Notes: generated by a model from the sequence alone, not told the origin. Positions 31,037 through 44,242 are shown, numbered from the stretch's first letter. The stretch is DNA of 64,000 nucleotides from Hordeum vulgare subsp. vulgare (GCF_904849725.1 NC_058520.1:322845186-322909185); one strand, 5' to 3'. Numbers and translations: made by a program.

Positions 31037-33702
31037 TAACTCCTGCTCGTCCTTGAGTAGGGAAGTGATAAAGACAGAATTTTTGATGTGGAATGCTACC
31101 TAGCATAGTTGTCCTTTGTAACTTATTTCATGTGACATGAATGTTCAGATCCGTAAGATTCTAAACAGTAGTTTGCTATTGACATGAAAACAGTAATACA
31201 TCAAGCAAACTAGCAAGGTAATCATGAACTTTGGAAATAACAAGGCCAAAGTAAGTTATCCCTACAAAATCATATAGTCTCGCGATGCTCCATCATCCCC
31301 ACACAACTAATTTAAATCATGCACAACCCCGGTATTGGCCAAGTAATTGTTTTCGCACTCTTACTTTCTCAAACCTTTTTCAACTCTCACGCAATACATG
31401 AGCGTGAGCCATGGATATAGCACTATGATGGAATAGAGTGTGGAGGTCGTTGTGAGACAAAAAGGAGGAGATGGTCACATTGACTCGGCGTATCAAAGGG
31501 CTATGGAGATGCCCATTAATAGATATCAATGTGAATGAGTGGGGATTGCCATACAAAGGATGCACTAGAGCTATAAGTATGTGAAAGCTCAAAAGGAGAA
31601 CTAGTGGGTGTGCATCCAACTTGCTTGCTCACGAAGACCTAGGGCAATTTTGAGGAAGCCCATCATTGGAATATACAAGCCAAGTTATATAATAAAGATT
31701 CACACTAGTATATGGTGGTGACAAAATGAGAGGTTCTCAATCATGAAGAACATGGTGCTAATATGAAGCACAATTGGGGAAAGAGATAGTAGCATTGTCC
31801 CTTCTCTCTTTTTCTCTCTTTTTTTGTTTGGGTTCTTTGGCCTCTTTCCATATCTATTTTTTTATTATGGGAAACTTCGGCCTTTTTTTATTTCCTCACA
31901 TGGGACAGTTCTCTAATAATGATGATCATCACACTTTTATTTACTCACAGCTCAAAGCTTAGAACGATGATGACTCTATAGGAAATGCCTCCGGCAGTGT
32001 ACCGGGATGTGCAACGATCTAGCTTGGCGTATGACGTTGAAACATCTCGCTAGCTATCTTACGATCATGCGATGGCAATATGAGAGCGGCGACGCAAGTC
32101 ATGAGACAGAACTGTGGGAGTTGCATGGCAATATATCTCGGAATGGCTATGAAAATGCCATAGTAGGTAGGTATGGTAGCTGTTTTCAGGAAGGCATATG
32201 GTGGGTTTGTGCACCGGCGAAAATTGCGCGGTACTAGAGAGGCTAGCAATGGTGGAAGGTGAAAGTGCATCTATACCATGGACTGACATTAGTCATGAAG
32301 AAATCACATACTTGTTGTGAAAGTTTTTATTAGTAATCGAAACAAAGTGCTAAACGCATACTCCTAGGGGAAGGGTTGGTAGGTGTAAACCATCGCGCGA
32401 TCCCGACCGTAACACAAAGGATGACAATCAATAGATCTATTATGCTTCGACTTCCTAACATATCGGTTCACCATACGTGCATGTTACGGGAATCACTGAC
32501 TTCAACACAAGTATTTCCAGATTCACAACACCCTACTAACATAGCTCTTAATATTACCAAATCCACGTCTCAAAACTAATTAAGAGGAATCAAAACTTCT
32601 CTTTCTACTCAATGCACATGAAGATGGAGGTTTTATTGTATTCTCTTTGGGTACCTATCACCTTTGGGACTACTTTCATAGAAAAAGCCAACTACCAGGT
32701 CACGCACCGCCGTGCTCTAAAAGATCTAAGTGAAGCACATAGAGCAAAATGGTCTAGCTCAAAAGATATAAGTGAAACACAATGAGCATTCTAGAAAATT
32801 CACGATGAGTGCATGTATCTCTCAAAAGTTGTGCAGCAAGGATGATTGTGACACAACAAAAATAAAAGACACCTACAATACAAGACGCTCCAAGCAAAAC
32901 ACATATCATGTGGTGAATAAAAATATAGCTCCAAGTAATGTTACCGATGGATTGAAGACGAAAGAGGGGATGGCTTCCCGGGGCATCCCCAAGCTTAGGA
33001 TTTTTGGTGTCCTTGAATTTGGCTTGGGATGCCTTGGGCATCCCCAAGCTTGAGCTCTTTCCACTCTTTATCCCTTTGTCCATGAGAACATCATCCAAAA
33101 CTTGAAAACTTCACAACACAAAACTTAAACATGAACTCGTGATATCATTAGCACAAGAAAACAAACTACCACCTCTTTAGGTACTGTAGCAATCTTGATT
33201 TATATTTATATTGGTGTTATATTACTGTATTCTCACTTTTCCATGGCTAGCACCCCCCGATACTATCCATAGTTTCATCAAAACAAGCAACCAACACACC
33301 GAAAAACAGAATCTGTCAAAAACAGACCAGTCTGTAGCAATCTGTATACTTCGTATACTTATGTTATCTCAAAAATTCTGCAAAATTACGAAAGCCTGGG
33401 AAAAAGGAATATCAACCAGCATCAAAATGAATCAACTCAAAAGCTCTTTCTGAGTAAAAATGAAAAATAATTTCGTGAGCAAAAAGTTTCTGTCTTTTTC
33501 TAGCTAGATCAAACAACCATCACCAAAACTAGTCATAAAGGTTTTGCTTGGCCCAAACACAAAAAGGAATACAAAACCTCAATCATAACAGAATTATGAT
33601 GGCGTGGACGCAACAAAAGATAAATAAAAAGATAAATTCATTGGGTTGCCTCCCAACAAGCGTTATTGTTTAACGCCCTTAGCTAGGTATAAGGTGATGG
33701 AA
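31037..33702 (-). other. 3' noncoding region of element E
   Basis: About 2.7 kb without coding sequence. It holds ATATAAGTGAAG-type units near 32726 and 32766, two further copies of the tract CATCCCCAAGCTT at about 32986-32998 and 33037-33049 (minus strand AAGCTTGGGGATG), and blocks shared with element G: GCATGGCAATATATCTCGGA near 32122, GCGCGGTACTAGAGAGGCT near 32227 and ACCATCGCGCGATCCCGACC near 32389. Confidence 0.7.
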
Positions 33703-34842
33703 TCACATATCGTCGTCTTTGGTGCTCAAACCATAAGTAGCCCTCATCATGGATTCATAAGGCAATCTTATTTTATTTCTAGGAAAATGCTCCATGCCCT
33801 TCTTTAAAGGAAATTGAAAGCTAATATTCCCTTCCTTCATATCGATGATAGGACCAATAGTCCTTAGGAAAGGTCTACCAAGAATGATAGGGCATGTAGG
33901 ATTGCAATCAAGGTCAAGCACAATGAAATCCACAGGTACATAGTTCCTATTTGCAATAATAAGAACATAATTGATCCTTTCCATGGGTTTCTTGAAAGTA
34001 GAATCCACAAGATGCAAATTAAGAGGACACTCCTCAATCTCATTAAATCCCAGAACATCACATAAAGACTTTGGAATCGCGGAAACACTAGCACCCAAAT
34101 CACACAAAGCATTGCATTCATAGTTTTTGATTTTGATTTTGATAGTACGTTCCCACTCATCATGAAGGTTTCTAGGGATAGAAACTTCCAACTCAAGTTT
34201 CTCTTGAAGAGATTTTATCACAGCTTCGACGATATGATTGGAAAAGGCCTTGTTTTGGCTATAAGCGTGTGGAGAGTTTAGCATGGGTTGCATCAAGGAA
34301 ATGCATTCAATCAAGGAGCAACTATCATAATTCAATTCCTTGAAATCCAAAGTAGTAGTTTCATTACTACTCAAAGTTTTGATATCTTCTACTCCACTTT
34401 CAATGCTTTTAACATCAATATAGATGGACTCCAAATCATTGGGGCGTTTTTCAACCAAAGTGGATTCATATCCAGACCCATCATCATTAGGTTTGTCACT
34501 AGAAAACAAAGATTCAATGGGAGTCACACCAAGCACTTTAAGATCTTCGTGATTCTTATCACGAGAACACGCCTTTTTAAGCCATTCATGTCTAATACGA
34601 ATTTGGGCGGTTCTTTCTTTGCTCTCACTCATGGAAACACGCATAGCTTTCAAAGTTTCATCCATATTGATCTTGGGAGGAGCACATCTAACTTTCAAAG
34701 CATCAATATCACTAGACATTCTATCAACGCTCCTAGCCAAATCATCAATTTTGAGTAGTTTTTCCTTTATGGATGCATTGAAAATCTTTTGTGAGTTGAT
34801 AAACTCTTTGATATTACTCTCTAGATCAGAGGGTACTATATT
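33703..34842 (-). pseudogene. Element E protease with upstream spacer
   Basis: Open from just inside the stop near 34843 down to 33703. A spacer with heptad-like residues (NIKEFINSQKIFNASIKEK..., DDLARSVDRMSSDIDALKV) leads to VLGVTPIESLFSS and the protease domain: KIKIKNYECNALCDLGASVSAIP (about 34070-34140) with D-L-G-A in the active site, and the end motif CPIILGRPFLRTIGPIIDMKEG (about 33840-33905). The frame stays open to the stop at 33703, so the protease itself may be intact, but it is separated from gag by stops. It would process gag. No RT follows. Confidence 0.75.
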
Positions 34843-35777
34843 TTAATTTCCATGAGTATTGTTGTAGGAGTTGCCAAAGTTATTAGAGGGGTTACTAGGA
34901 AAAGGCTTAGGAACATAGTTTCCTCTAAAAGCATTGTTGTTGCCAAAATTATTCCTACCAACAAAGTTAACGTCCAAGCTAGCGTTGCTACTCTCAATCA
35001 AGGAAGACAAGGGCATGTCATTAGGATCCAAAGGAGCACTTCTACTAGCAACCAAATTCATTAACTCATCCATCTTAGCACATAACGAGTTAATTTCTTC
35101 TATAGCGTGTACCTTCTTACTAGTAGGTGACTTTTCAGTGTGCCACTGAGATTAGTTCGTCATGATATTGTCTAGGAGTTTTGTGGCTTCACCTAATGTG
35201 ATTTCCATGAACGTTCCACCTGAGGCGGAGTCCAAGATATTTCTAGAAGCGAAATTCAAACCAACGTAGAAGATTTGTATAATCATCCAAAGACTCAAGC
35301 CATGAGCGGGACAATTTCTAATCATCAATTTCATTCTCTCCCAAGATTGTGCAACATGTTCATGATCAAGTTGCTTAAAATTCATGATATCATTACGGAG
35401 AGAGATAATCTTAGGGACGGAAAATACTTGGATATATAAGCATCTTTGCACTTGTTCCAAGAATCAATACTATTTTTGGGCAAATACGAAAACCAAGTTT
35501 TTGCTCGATATCGCAACGAGAAAGGAAAAAGCTTCAATTTAATCACATCATTATCCACATCTTTATTCTTTTGCATATCGCAAAGCTCAATGAAGGTATT
35601 AAGATGGGATGCGGCATCTTCACTAGGAAGGCCGGAGAATTGCTCTTTCATAACAAGATTCAGCAAAGCAGCATTGATTTCGTATGATTCTGCACTAGTG
35701 GCGGGAGCAATCGGAGTAGTAATAAAATCATTATTATTAGTATTCGAGAAGTCACAAAGTTTGGTGTTTTCATTCAT
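34843..35777 (-). pseudogene. Element E gag
   Basis: The likely start is the ATG at 35777 (MNENTKLCDF), about 200 bp after the primer site. The retrotransposon gag domain follows: EDAASHLNTFIELCDMQKN, VIKLKLFPFSLRYRAKTWFSYLP and YISKYFP. It shifts frame near 35400, continues with LDHEHVAQSWERMKLMIRNCPAHGLSLWMIIQIFYVGL to 35152, then stops, and a glycine/asparagine-rich tail (FVGRNNFGNNNAFRGNYVPKPFP) ends near 34845. There is no zinc knuckle. The protein would form the virus-like particle; this copy is broken at two or more points. Confidence 0.75.
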
Positions 35778-35979
35778 GGTGACTTCAGCAGGCAAACAAG
35801 CACACAAGCGAACAGAAAGCAAGCGAGAGAAAAGGGCGAACGAAAAAGGCAAACGAAAAAAGGCAAATATTTTTGTAATTATTTTTTGAGAAGTGGGGGT
35901 GAGGAAAATGAGAGGCAAAAAAGTAAATGCAAGAGATGAGTTTGCGACACTTACTTGGATGAGTTCTTGACTTGATTCT

Positions 35980-35996
35980 CCCCGGCAACGACGCCA
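35980..35996 (-). other. Primer-binding site of element E
   Basis: The minus strand reads TGGCGTCGTTGCCGGGG, the tRNA-Asp complement with a single C-to-T difference. Confidence 0.82.
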
Positions 35997-36006
35997 GAAA
36001 TCCTTC

Positions 36007-37511
36007 TGCTGCCTCTTGATCTTGCGTTGGTTTTTCCCTTGAAGAGGAAAGGGTGATGCAGCACAGGAGCAGTAAGTATTTCCCTCAGTTGAGAACCAAG
36101 GTATCAATCCAGTAGGAGAATCCAGTCAAGTGTCCAGAGTACCTGCACAAACATAAACGAGCTTGCATGCAACGCTATAAAGGGGTTGTCAATCCCTTCA
36201 AGATTGATTGCAAATTGAGATCTGAAGGCAGAAAGTGCAACGAAGTAAAAAGTGTAAGGCTGAAAATATGATGTGAAGTAGACCCGGGGGCCATAGTGTT
36301 CACTAGAGGCTTCTCTCAAAATAGCAAATATTACGGTGGGTGAACAAATTACTGTCGAGCAATTGATAGAACCGCGCAAATTCATGACGATATCTAAGGC
36401 AATGATCATACATATAGGCATCACATCCGAGACAAGTAGACCGATACTTTCAGCATCTACTACTAGTACTCCACACATCGACCGCTATCGAGCATGCATC
36501 TAGTGTATTGAGTTCATGACAAACAGAGTAACGCCTTAAGCAAGATGACATGATGTAGAGGGATAAACTCAAACCAATGATGAAAACCCCATCTTTTTAC
36601 CCTTGATGGCAACAACATGATGCGTGCCTCGCTACCCCTTCTTTCACTTGGTGAGGTCACCGCACGGTATGAACCCAAAACCAAGCACTTCTCCCATGGC
36701 AAGAATCATAGATCAAGTTGGCCAAACAAAACCCACAACTCGAAGAGAATTACAAGGATATGAAATCATGCATATAAGAGATCAGAAGAAACTCAAATAA
36801 GATTCATAGATAATCTGATCATAAATTCACAATTCATCAGATCTCGACAAACACACCGCAAAAGAAGATTACATCGGATAGATCTCCAAGAGGATCATAG
36901 AGAACTTTGTATTGAAGATCCAAGATAGAGAAGCCATCTAGCTACTAGCTATGGACCCGAAGGTCTATGGTTAACTACTCACACATCATCGGAGAGGTCA
37001 TGGTGTTGATGAAGAAGCCCTCTGTATCCGAATCCCCCTCCGGCAGGGCACCAGAACGTGCCCAAATGGGATCTTGCGAAGACAGAAGCTTGCGGCGGCG
37101 GAAAAGTATTTTCGTGGACCTCTCGCGCAGTTTTGGATTTTTCAGGAATTTATAGGCGGAAGAGGTAGGGCAGACGAGCCACAGGGGGCCCACAAGCCTG
37201 CTAGGAGCGAGCCCCCTGGCCGCGCCTAGGGTGCTTGTGGGGTCCCCTGGTGGCCCCTGCCTTTGTTCTCACGTCTTGTGCGTATCTTCTGTTCCGGTAA
37301 AAATCTTTTTGGAAGTTTTATTCCGTTTGGACACCGTTTAAAATCCTCCTCTGAAAAGGGTCAAAAACACGGAAAAAACAGGAACTGGCACTTGGCACTG
37401 AGTTAATAAGTTAGTCCCAAAAAAGATATAGAAGGCATACAAAACATCCAAAGTTTGACAAGATAATAGCATGGAACCATAAAAAATTATACATACGTTG
37501 GAGACGTATCA
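36007..37511 (-). repeat. Right (5') LTR of element E, 1505 bp
   Basis: Matches 29516-31022; on the minus strand TGATACGTCTCC to GGCAGCA. The GCCAC duplication follows at 37512-37516. Confidence 0.9.
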
Positions 37512-37516
37512 GCCAC

Positions 37517-37765
37517 CAGTGTGCCCTGATGTCTAGTGGCCCCCGTGCGCCTCGTTTGCTGCTCATTCTTGGCTCCCAAGTTTCCTTCTGGTCCAAAAAA
37601 AATCTTCGTAAAGTCTTGTGGCAATTGAACCTCACTAGGCACTATTTCAATAGGTTAGTCCCAAAAAATGATATAAAGTTGCTATAAAATGATTATAAAA
37701 CATCCAAGAATGATAATATAACAACACGGAACAATAAAAATTATAGATACGTTGGAGACGTATCA
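37517..37765 (-). repeat. Right LTR of element B, piece 3
   Basis: Completes the right LTR of B after element E; it aligns to 3893-4190 with some gaps and ends ...GAGACGTATCA at 37765. Confidence 0.85.
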
Positions 37766-37770
37766 TTCGT

Positions 37771-39473
37771 CCCAGAGGAGGCTGCTCTAGTCTTTGAACT
37801 GGACTTGACCTGCAAATCCACGGGAGATTAGACCGCCTTCAGCGGTCCAAACAATCCCTTTCGTATCAACCCAGCCTATTACCAAACCCGAGCTGCAGAG
37901 GAGCTCTCGCAAGTAAGCGAGGTCCTAGACCAGATCAATAACCAGGTGACTGCATCCGTAGTTTACCATCAAATCAAATGTAAAATCGGTGATCAAGAAA
38001 TTTTTATCCCACCCACCACCCACCTAGTCGCCACGGTTGAAGATTTAATCGACATGGTTGACTACAAATCTGACGAAGTCATCGACATGGATGAAGAAGA
38101 CCTCGGCAAATACGAACCACACCTCACACATGGGCGCGCCCCAAACAGGGAAGTGGGATGCGACATCAACCTACAACGTCTATATGGTCGACACTCCCAA
38201 GGAGGACCCTGACGAAAAGCCTAAGGGGAGCTCCAAGTGCCACCGTCACAAGAGGAAGCCAAAAGGAAACGATGTAAGTAATAATAAAACCAAGTCCACT
38301 GATGACTATGGTAGCCCCAACACGGGCGAAAACAGATAGATCGAACCTGCACAACAGAAGGGACATTACATGCCAATTAAGGAAAAACTCGAGGAGAAGG
38401 AAGGCTCCGATAACGGGATGGATGACGACTACATGCCAGAATTTCAGGATGATAACAACCTTGGAACCTTTGACTTTGAAGTGCCCGAGGACCCATCCGA
38501 ACAGATACGCTTCCTACATCAACTAGTCGCAACCGCTCGAACCATGAAGCAGAAGCAACATGAGCTATACTCTCATTAAGCCACTCTTAACGACAAGTGG
38601 GAGAAACTGCTCACAACCGAAGGCGATCTGGAAGCACGGAGCACAGCTGCCAAGTCATCCCCACAACGACGCATGTTGACTGAATTCAAGGGCGAGGTAG
38701 CTTATTCTGACCCCTTGATCACCACCATAACGAACAGACTGATCGCCCCCCCTAGATGGTGAGATTGGCCAACATGGGCTAATAAAGAACCCCCACCGAG
38801 ACCCCGCCCTCTTGGCAAAGGCTTGGATGAACCATATGACCTGTGAACTAAGATACACAAGGAAATATCACCTCCCCGATAAATTTATGGAGCCCAAGAC
38901 CATGTGCCCGCTAGACGACAAGGATAGCCTCTATGGACATGCAAGACCGATCTTGGTAAATAAGAAGGGAACAAGCACATGACAATGTGTGCTATGATAC
39001 ATTCTGACACCGAGCACGTGCACACCCAGTCTGCTTCACAAACAAGGTCATGGAACATCAGTTTCTCGAGGGGTTTAAACCCATCAACATCGATCAATAT
39101 GATGACACGATAGATCCGACCATGTGTATAGATGATTTCCTTCTACACATTCACGTGGCTCGGGGCGACGATCTTCACACCATAAAATACGTACCGCTCA
39201 AGCTTAAGGGGTCAGCACACCATTCGCTCCATAGCCTGCCTAGAAATTCTATTGGAAGCTGGGAAGAGCTGGAGGGCGCCTTCAGGTCCAATTTCCAGGG
39301 CACCTACGTTCGGCCCCGGGATGCCGATGACCTCGGCCATGTAATGCGGAGGGAGGGCGAATAAGCTTAGAAATTCTGGAATCGGTTCTTAACTAAAAGA
39401 ACAAAATTGTTGATTACACTGATGCCGAGGCCATCGCAACAGTCAAGCATAACATCCAGGACGAATCGTTGGC
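37771..39473 (+). pseudogene. Element A gag-region ORF, middle part with gag domain
   Basis: Continues the frame cut at 2634 (PEEAALVFELDLTCKSTGD, a TAG, then FSGPNNPFRINPAYYQTRAAEELSQVSEVLDQ). After frame changes near 38140 come a lysine-rich linker and an acidic stretch with a possible coiled coil at 38370-38579 (DPSEQIRFLHQLVATARTM). A degenerate segment follows, then the retrotransposon gag domain at 39050-39473: FKPINIDQYDDTIDP, FLLHIHVARGDDLHTIKYVPLKLKG and SWEELEGAFRSNFQGTYV. A TAA near 39362 and a frame change precede the cut at 39473 by solo LTR F. This is the capsid part of host element A, inactive. Confidence 0.75.
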
Positions 39474-40035
39474 TGTGACAGCCCAATGCCGACGTTCGAG
39501 AAGATTCCCCCTTTATTCCGTTTTTGTCGTGTGTCTATTTTTCTTTTGTCGAATCATCATCGCATCATGCGCATCATCAGCATTGCATCGGCACCCCGTT
39601 GCCGACAGTTTTCAAAACTTGCAGCCGTTGTTAGTTCCCGGTTCTCGTCGTTGTTCGTTCTGAGCCCGACCACACACGGACGCGCCTGCGGCATCGTCAA
39701 AACCCTATTTTAAAAGCGTGTTGAAAACTTTCTCTGATCGAGGTGAAACTTGGCATGCTGTCGTGATTAGTTATAGCTAGACCGCCTGTCGAATTTCGTC
39801 GTGATCGGAGTCCGTCTGGTACCCGAACGGTCGACCGTAGCGGCACCGTATTCGGTCTACCGTAGGACGTGTGTCGGTGTTTTAAAATTTGTTGCCGCGC
39901 CGCCCATTCTCCCTCACGTCTCTGGATATCCACTCTACACGGCCTCATAACCGTTCCCGCGTTCGGAATCATCCGAATCCGACCGCACGGTTGGATCCGG
40001 AACGAAATTCCGGCTAACCTAGCCCCCCCATTTGT

Positions 40036-40045
40036 CTATATATAG
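40036..40045 (+). promoter_or_regulatory. TATA box of solo LTR F
   Basis: CTATATATAGACTCCCTC lies 560 bp into the LTR and is followed by a typical plant leader (AACCTCTATCCATCTC, AAACCCTAG), which suggests an LTR promoter and transcription start shortly after. Confidence 0.6.
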
Positions 40046-40129
40046 ACTCCCTCTTAATTTAGACAACCTCTATCCATCTCTCCTAGAAATCCGCACCAAA
40101 CCCTAGCCCCCCACTCTCTCTCTCTCCTC

Positions 40130-40780
40130 CGCCAGCCACCACGGGCCCGCCGAGCCCATCCGAGGCCCGCCCGGGCCCGAGCCGCCGCCGCCCCGTTCTG
40201 CCCGGATTGCCCCGCCGCCGCTGGCTCCTCCCTGCTCCGGAGCCCAGCAGCTCTCGTGCCCGTGTACCTCGCCACCAGTCGCCGCAGCACCACCCGGCCG
40301 GAGTGGCTTGCCAGAAGCCACCAGAACCTGCGCCCCCATTTCTCCGTTCCCCATGCCTAGTTCTTCTCTGATCTCCCTCTCTTTGCTCTAGATAGGATCC
40401 GCCATGGCTGCCGAAGCTCCTGCGTCACCGTATCTGAGAACCATGGGTATGCATCTCCCGTTTCTCGCCGCCCCATGCCGTTCCGGCCACCGCAGGTTCC
40501 CTCCCCGCCCAGCTGCACCTCGCTGCAGCCCCGCCATGGCCTCGCGGCCTCGCTCCCAGGAGGCGACGGGAGGGAGACGAGGGGAACCCATCCCTGGCGT
40601 TGACCGCGCACCTAGGCCTCGCTGCCCAGCGCCCAGGCTGGACGATCCGCCCCGAGGCCCACCTCCGCCTCGGCCCAAGTCGGCCACCTCCCCTCTGCTG
40701 CGGCCTCCCAACCGGCCCGAAGGCCCTCTGGTGAGACCCCCTGCCCCAAGACTATTTCCCGCCTAGGCGTGCATTAGCTA
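40130..40780 (+). other. CpG-rich leader block in solo LTR F
   Basis: A 650-bp block rich in G, C and CpG in otherwise AT-rich sequence. It has an ATG in good context at 40404 (GCCATGG) and a proline/arginine-rich open frame to 40766, but such frames arise easily here and exist on the other strand too, so I do not call a gene. It is followed by GGTGAGACC at about 40730, a possible splice donor. Confidence 0.5.
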
Positions 40781-43700
40781 TCTTGCGCCCTCGTATTAGG
40801 CCCGGTAGATATTTTTTCTTTTTAGGGATTTTCGGAATTAATAAATTCCAGTAATACACAATAATAAAACATCCGTAACCTTTAAACCGTTTGTCGGATC
40901 GCGATTAATTAGATATGTATTTGGTGTAGTTTTGCGCGTAGAATCCGATTATAAAACTTGCATATTTGTTTGACGTGGTTTGCCGTGCCAAATGCCTAGT
41001 TTAACGTGATGTTCCAATAGGATAGACGCCCGCATTTATTTTTCGTGCAAGACCGGGTTGCTCGTATGCCATAGTAGACATGCCCATGTTTTAGGAACCA
41101 CTTTTCCATGTATTTTAGAGTAGCCATTGGTATTTTTGCGCGTAGGGATTTGCCGCTAGTTTATTTTCCGTGTTTAGGTCTTTATCTCGCATTTACATGT
41201 GGTATTATTTTTGTTGTGCAACCCCACATATTTTATATATTTTCGGGTGCAATTAGTTTTAGCTTTTGAGCAAGTTAGTTCACGCGATATTTTTCCACGA
41301 TGCCCTTTTGTTTATTTCGTAGGATTTATTCCGTGCTTCGTTTGACGGAGTTGTCAACTAGGGAGTTGTTCTTGGGTGTTTAGTCTAGCCCCTGGTATTT
41401 TTGGTTGCAATAGAAATGCATGTTTAGGTGTGGTTTGATTGCCCTCAAGTTGCTAAAATAGTGCTGATTTGGAGGTGCTGAAATATTTCTAAGTCTGAGA
41501 TCTGTTATATTTTGTTGCTGTCTTGTCTTGCTTGTAACTTGTGATCTGTAGCTCTTTTGAGGTTCGTGCAATGGAGTTAGTAGTAGCCCTTGTGTTTTTC
41601 TAGCATGCTGTGAATTTTCATGCCATTTGGACTCCTGTATCTATAGGTATTGCTGCTGTCAATATGGCCTGAGATCGAAAACTGCACTTTCATGAAGTGT
41701 AATTTTGTGACTGAAATAGTGTGTGAGATGCCATTTTGTGACTTCTTTTCCTAGTGATCCATGATGCCATGCTAGTTGTTGTTAGTTGTTTGTTGTAGTG
41801 CTTCTTGCCCTGTTTCGTGTCATGCCTTGGTTGAGTAGATTGGAGTTGTGTAGCTCGTAGTTGTGGGGTGTTGAAAATGCTATGTGGCTGATTTTGGCAG
41901 ATTGTAGTGATTTCTTGTTTTGCTCGTAGTTTTTGAACCGTAGCTCCGTTTTGATCGTGTCCTACATGAAACTTGCTTAGAATCTCGTGTAGTTTCATTT
42001 TCTCTTGCTGGTTGTATGTTTTGAAGTGCTCGTGACCGTCGTTGCACACATATTGCATACATGCCATCATATCTTGCGCTGTCCGTATCTTTTGAACCGT
42101 AGCTCCGTTGGAGATGTTCTTTATGTGTAGATTGCTTCAAATGACGCGTAGAATCACGTGAAACTTTTTGTTTTGCTGTTTAACAACTAATTAAATGTGT
42201 TAGTTCAGATCTGGACAGAATTGTAAATTAACATGTGAGGTCATTTCGGAGGTGCTATAAGTCATTTCCGACCTCATTTAAAATGCGTAGATAGGTAGTT
42301 TAATTGCGTTTCACCTCTTGCCATGTTTAACCACATTTAATATTGCCGTGTATCTAATCAGGATCGAACTAAATAAATAAACGTGGAGTTTCGTCAATAT
42401 GCAACTCGTTGCATATTGAACTTCACTTAAAGTGTAGTGTTTGAGTGTGTGAATTGTCATGCCGTGACTTGCATCTATTCAGCTGATCATGCATCATTTG
42501 TGTTGTGCTTCGTGTGGTGAATTCCGTGTATTGATTTGTGTTTCCGGTTTGCTTCGTCTCGATAGAGTTCCGCAAGCGTGTCAGAAAGTGAGGACCCGTT
42601 CGAGTACGTCGGTTCGTCTGTTTCACGGAGGCGTTCTTCTTCCAAGCGGGATCTCAGGCAAGATGACCATTTCCCCAGATACCATTACTATCATTGCCAT
42701 ACTAGTTTTGTCGTTTCTATCGATTATGTCTCGTTGCCTACCACATGTTAAATATCAGCCTCTCAACAATGCCATGATAACCTTCAACCTGTTCGACCTA
42801 GCAAACCACTGATTGTCTATGTTACCGCCTGCTTAACCCTGTGTTAGCGTTGCTAGTTGCAGGTGGAGTTGCTTCCATGTGATAACATGGGTTCCTTGTC
42901 ATATCACCATATTAAATGCTATTTAATTTTAATGCACCTATATACTTGGTAAAAGGTGGAAGGCTCGGCCTTTCTAGCCTGGTATTTTGTTCCACCTTTG
43001 CCCCCTTAGTTTCGGCTACCGGTGTTATGTTCCATAATTGAGTGCTCCTAACACAATCGGGGTTGTTATGGGGACCCCCTTGATAATTCGTTTTAGATTA
43101 AAGCTGGTCTGGCAAGGCCCAACATTGGTACTATTTGCCCAACATAATAATTCTGTTAACACTGAAATGCATAGGGAGTTAGCGCTACCCGAGGAGTAAT
43201 TCTACATAATACAGGGGGCCGGTGCAGATGGTGCTGGTCCAAAACTAGAGCCGTTTGCGGGCCCAACCTGGGGCAACTCGGGAGATTTCTATCAGGCCAC
43301 CATACGCTGTGCTTATCCGTCGTGTCCTGAGAACGAGATACGCGGCTCCTATCGGGATCGTCGACACGTCGAGCGGCCTTGCTGGATTAGTTTTACCTTT
43401 GACGAGATATCTTGTGCATCGGGATTCCGGTGATGCTTTGGGTAATCTCAGAGTTGAGGTTTTCCACTAAGGAATCCGACGAGATCGCGAGTGTCATGAT
43501 CGAGGATTTCTATGCGGCTTGTGGTAATTTGTGATGGACTAGTTGGAGCACCCCTGCAGGGTTAAATGTTTCGGTAAGCCGTGCCCGCGGTTATGTGGCA
43601 ACGTGGAAACTTTGTTTCACACTGGTTCTAGACAACTTCAAGTTAACTTAATTAAAACATGCCAACTGTGTGCGTAACCGTGACTATCTCTTTCGTGAGT

Positions 43701-44217
43701 TTTTTGTCCGATCGAGGACACGGTGGGGTTATGTCCGACGTAGGTAGGTGTTCAGGATCATTCATTTGATCATCAGTAGTCACGTCCGTTATGCGTAGAT
43801 CTTCTCCCTCTTATTTCTTGTACTCGTAAGTTTAGCCACCAAATATATGCTTAGCCGCTGCTGCAACCTCACCACTTAACCATGCCTCACCTAATAAGCT
43901 TTGCTAGTCTTGATACCTTTGGAAATGAGATTGCTGAGTCCCCTGTAACTCACAGATTACTACAACACCAGTTGCAGGTACAGGTAAGGGTTACTTGACG
44001 CGAGCGCGTTGATTGTTCATTTGGAGTTGCTTCTTCTTCTTCTTCTTCATCGATCTAGGATGGGTTCCAGGCCGGCAGCCTGGGATAGCAAGGATGGACG
44101 CCGTTCTTATTTTTCTCGTTTTTTTTCGTCCGTAGTCGGACCCTGCTCTTACTCTTGATGATTATGTAATGTACTGATGTGACTTTGATGTAGCTTGTGG
44201 CGAGTGTAAGCCAATTC

Positions 44218-44242
44218 TATATATATATATATATATATATAT
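44218..44242 (+). repeat. (TA)12 microsatellite in solo LTR F
   Basis: An uninterrupted run of TA dinucleotides. A (TTC)6 run lies nearby at 44031-44048. Confidence 0.95.

Larger units (their letters stand above)
29516..37511 (-). mobile_element. Element E: RT-less gypsy LTR element, minus strand
   Basis: LTRs at 29516-31022 and 36007-37511 (about 1.5 kb), a tRNA-Asp-type primer site (35980-35996), a polypurine tract at 31023 and a perfect 5-bp duplication GCCAC (29511-29515, 37512-37516). It codes for gag and protease only; 31037-33702 has no reading frame of note. The LTRs differ by roughly 4-7 percent in the parts I compared by eye, so it looks older than element D. It is inserted in the right LTR of B. 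Confidence 0.92.
2635..37765 (-). mobile_element. Element B: non-autonomous gypsy-type LTR element, minus strand, interrupted by C and E
   Basis: The element has two LTRs (2635-4190, and a right LTR in three pieces: 7771-7977, 28471-29515, 37517-37765), a polypurine tract at 4191 and a tRNA-Asp primer site at 7747-7763. The flanking 5-bp duplication is GTCGT (2630-2634) against TTCGT (37766-37770), one mismatch. Its own length is about 6.6 kb once C and E are removed. The only coding trace is an unrecognised ORF at 6674-7529. I see no gag, protease, RT or integrase, so it would have needed proteins in trans. It is inserted in the gag-region ORF of element A. Confidence 0.85.

Noticed and set aside
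40054..40766. Plus-strand 120-codon frame from a well-placed ATG and several minus-strand frames
   Set aside because: They lie in the CpG-rich leader of solo LTR F, where frames on both strands are open by composition. No domain is recognisable.
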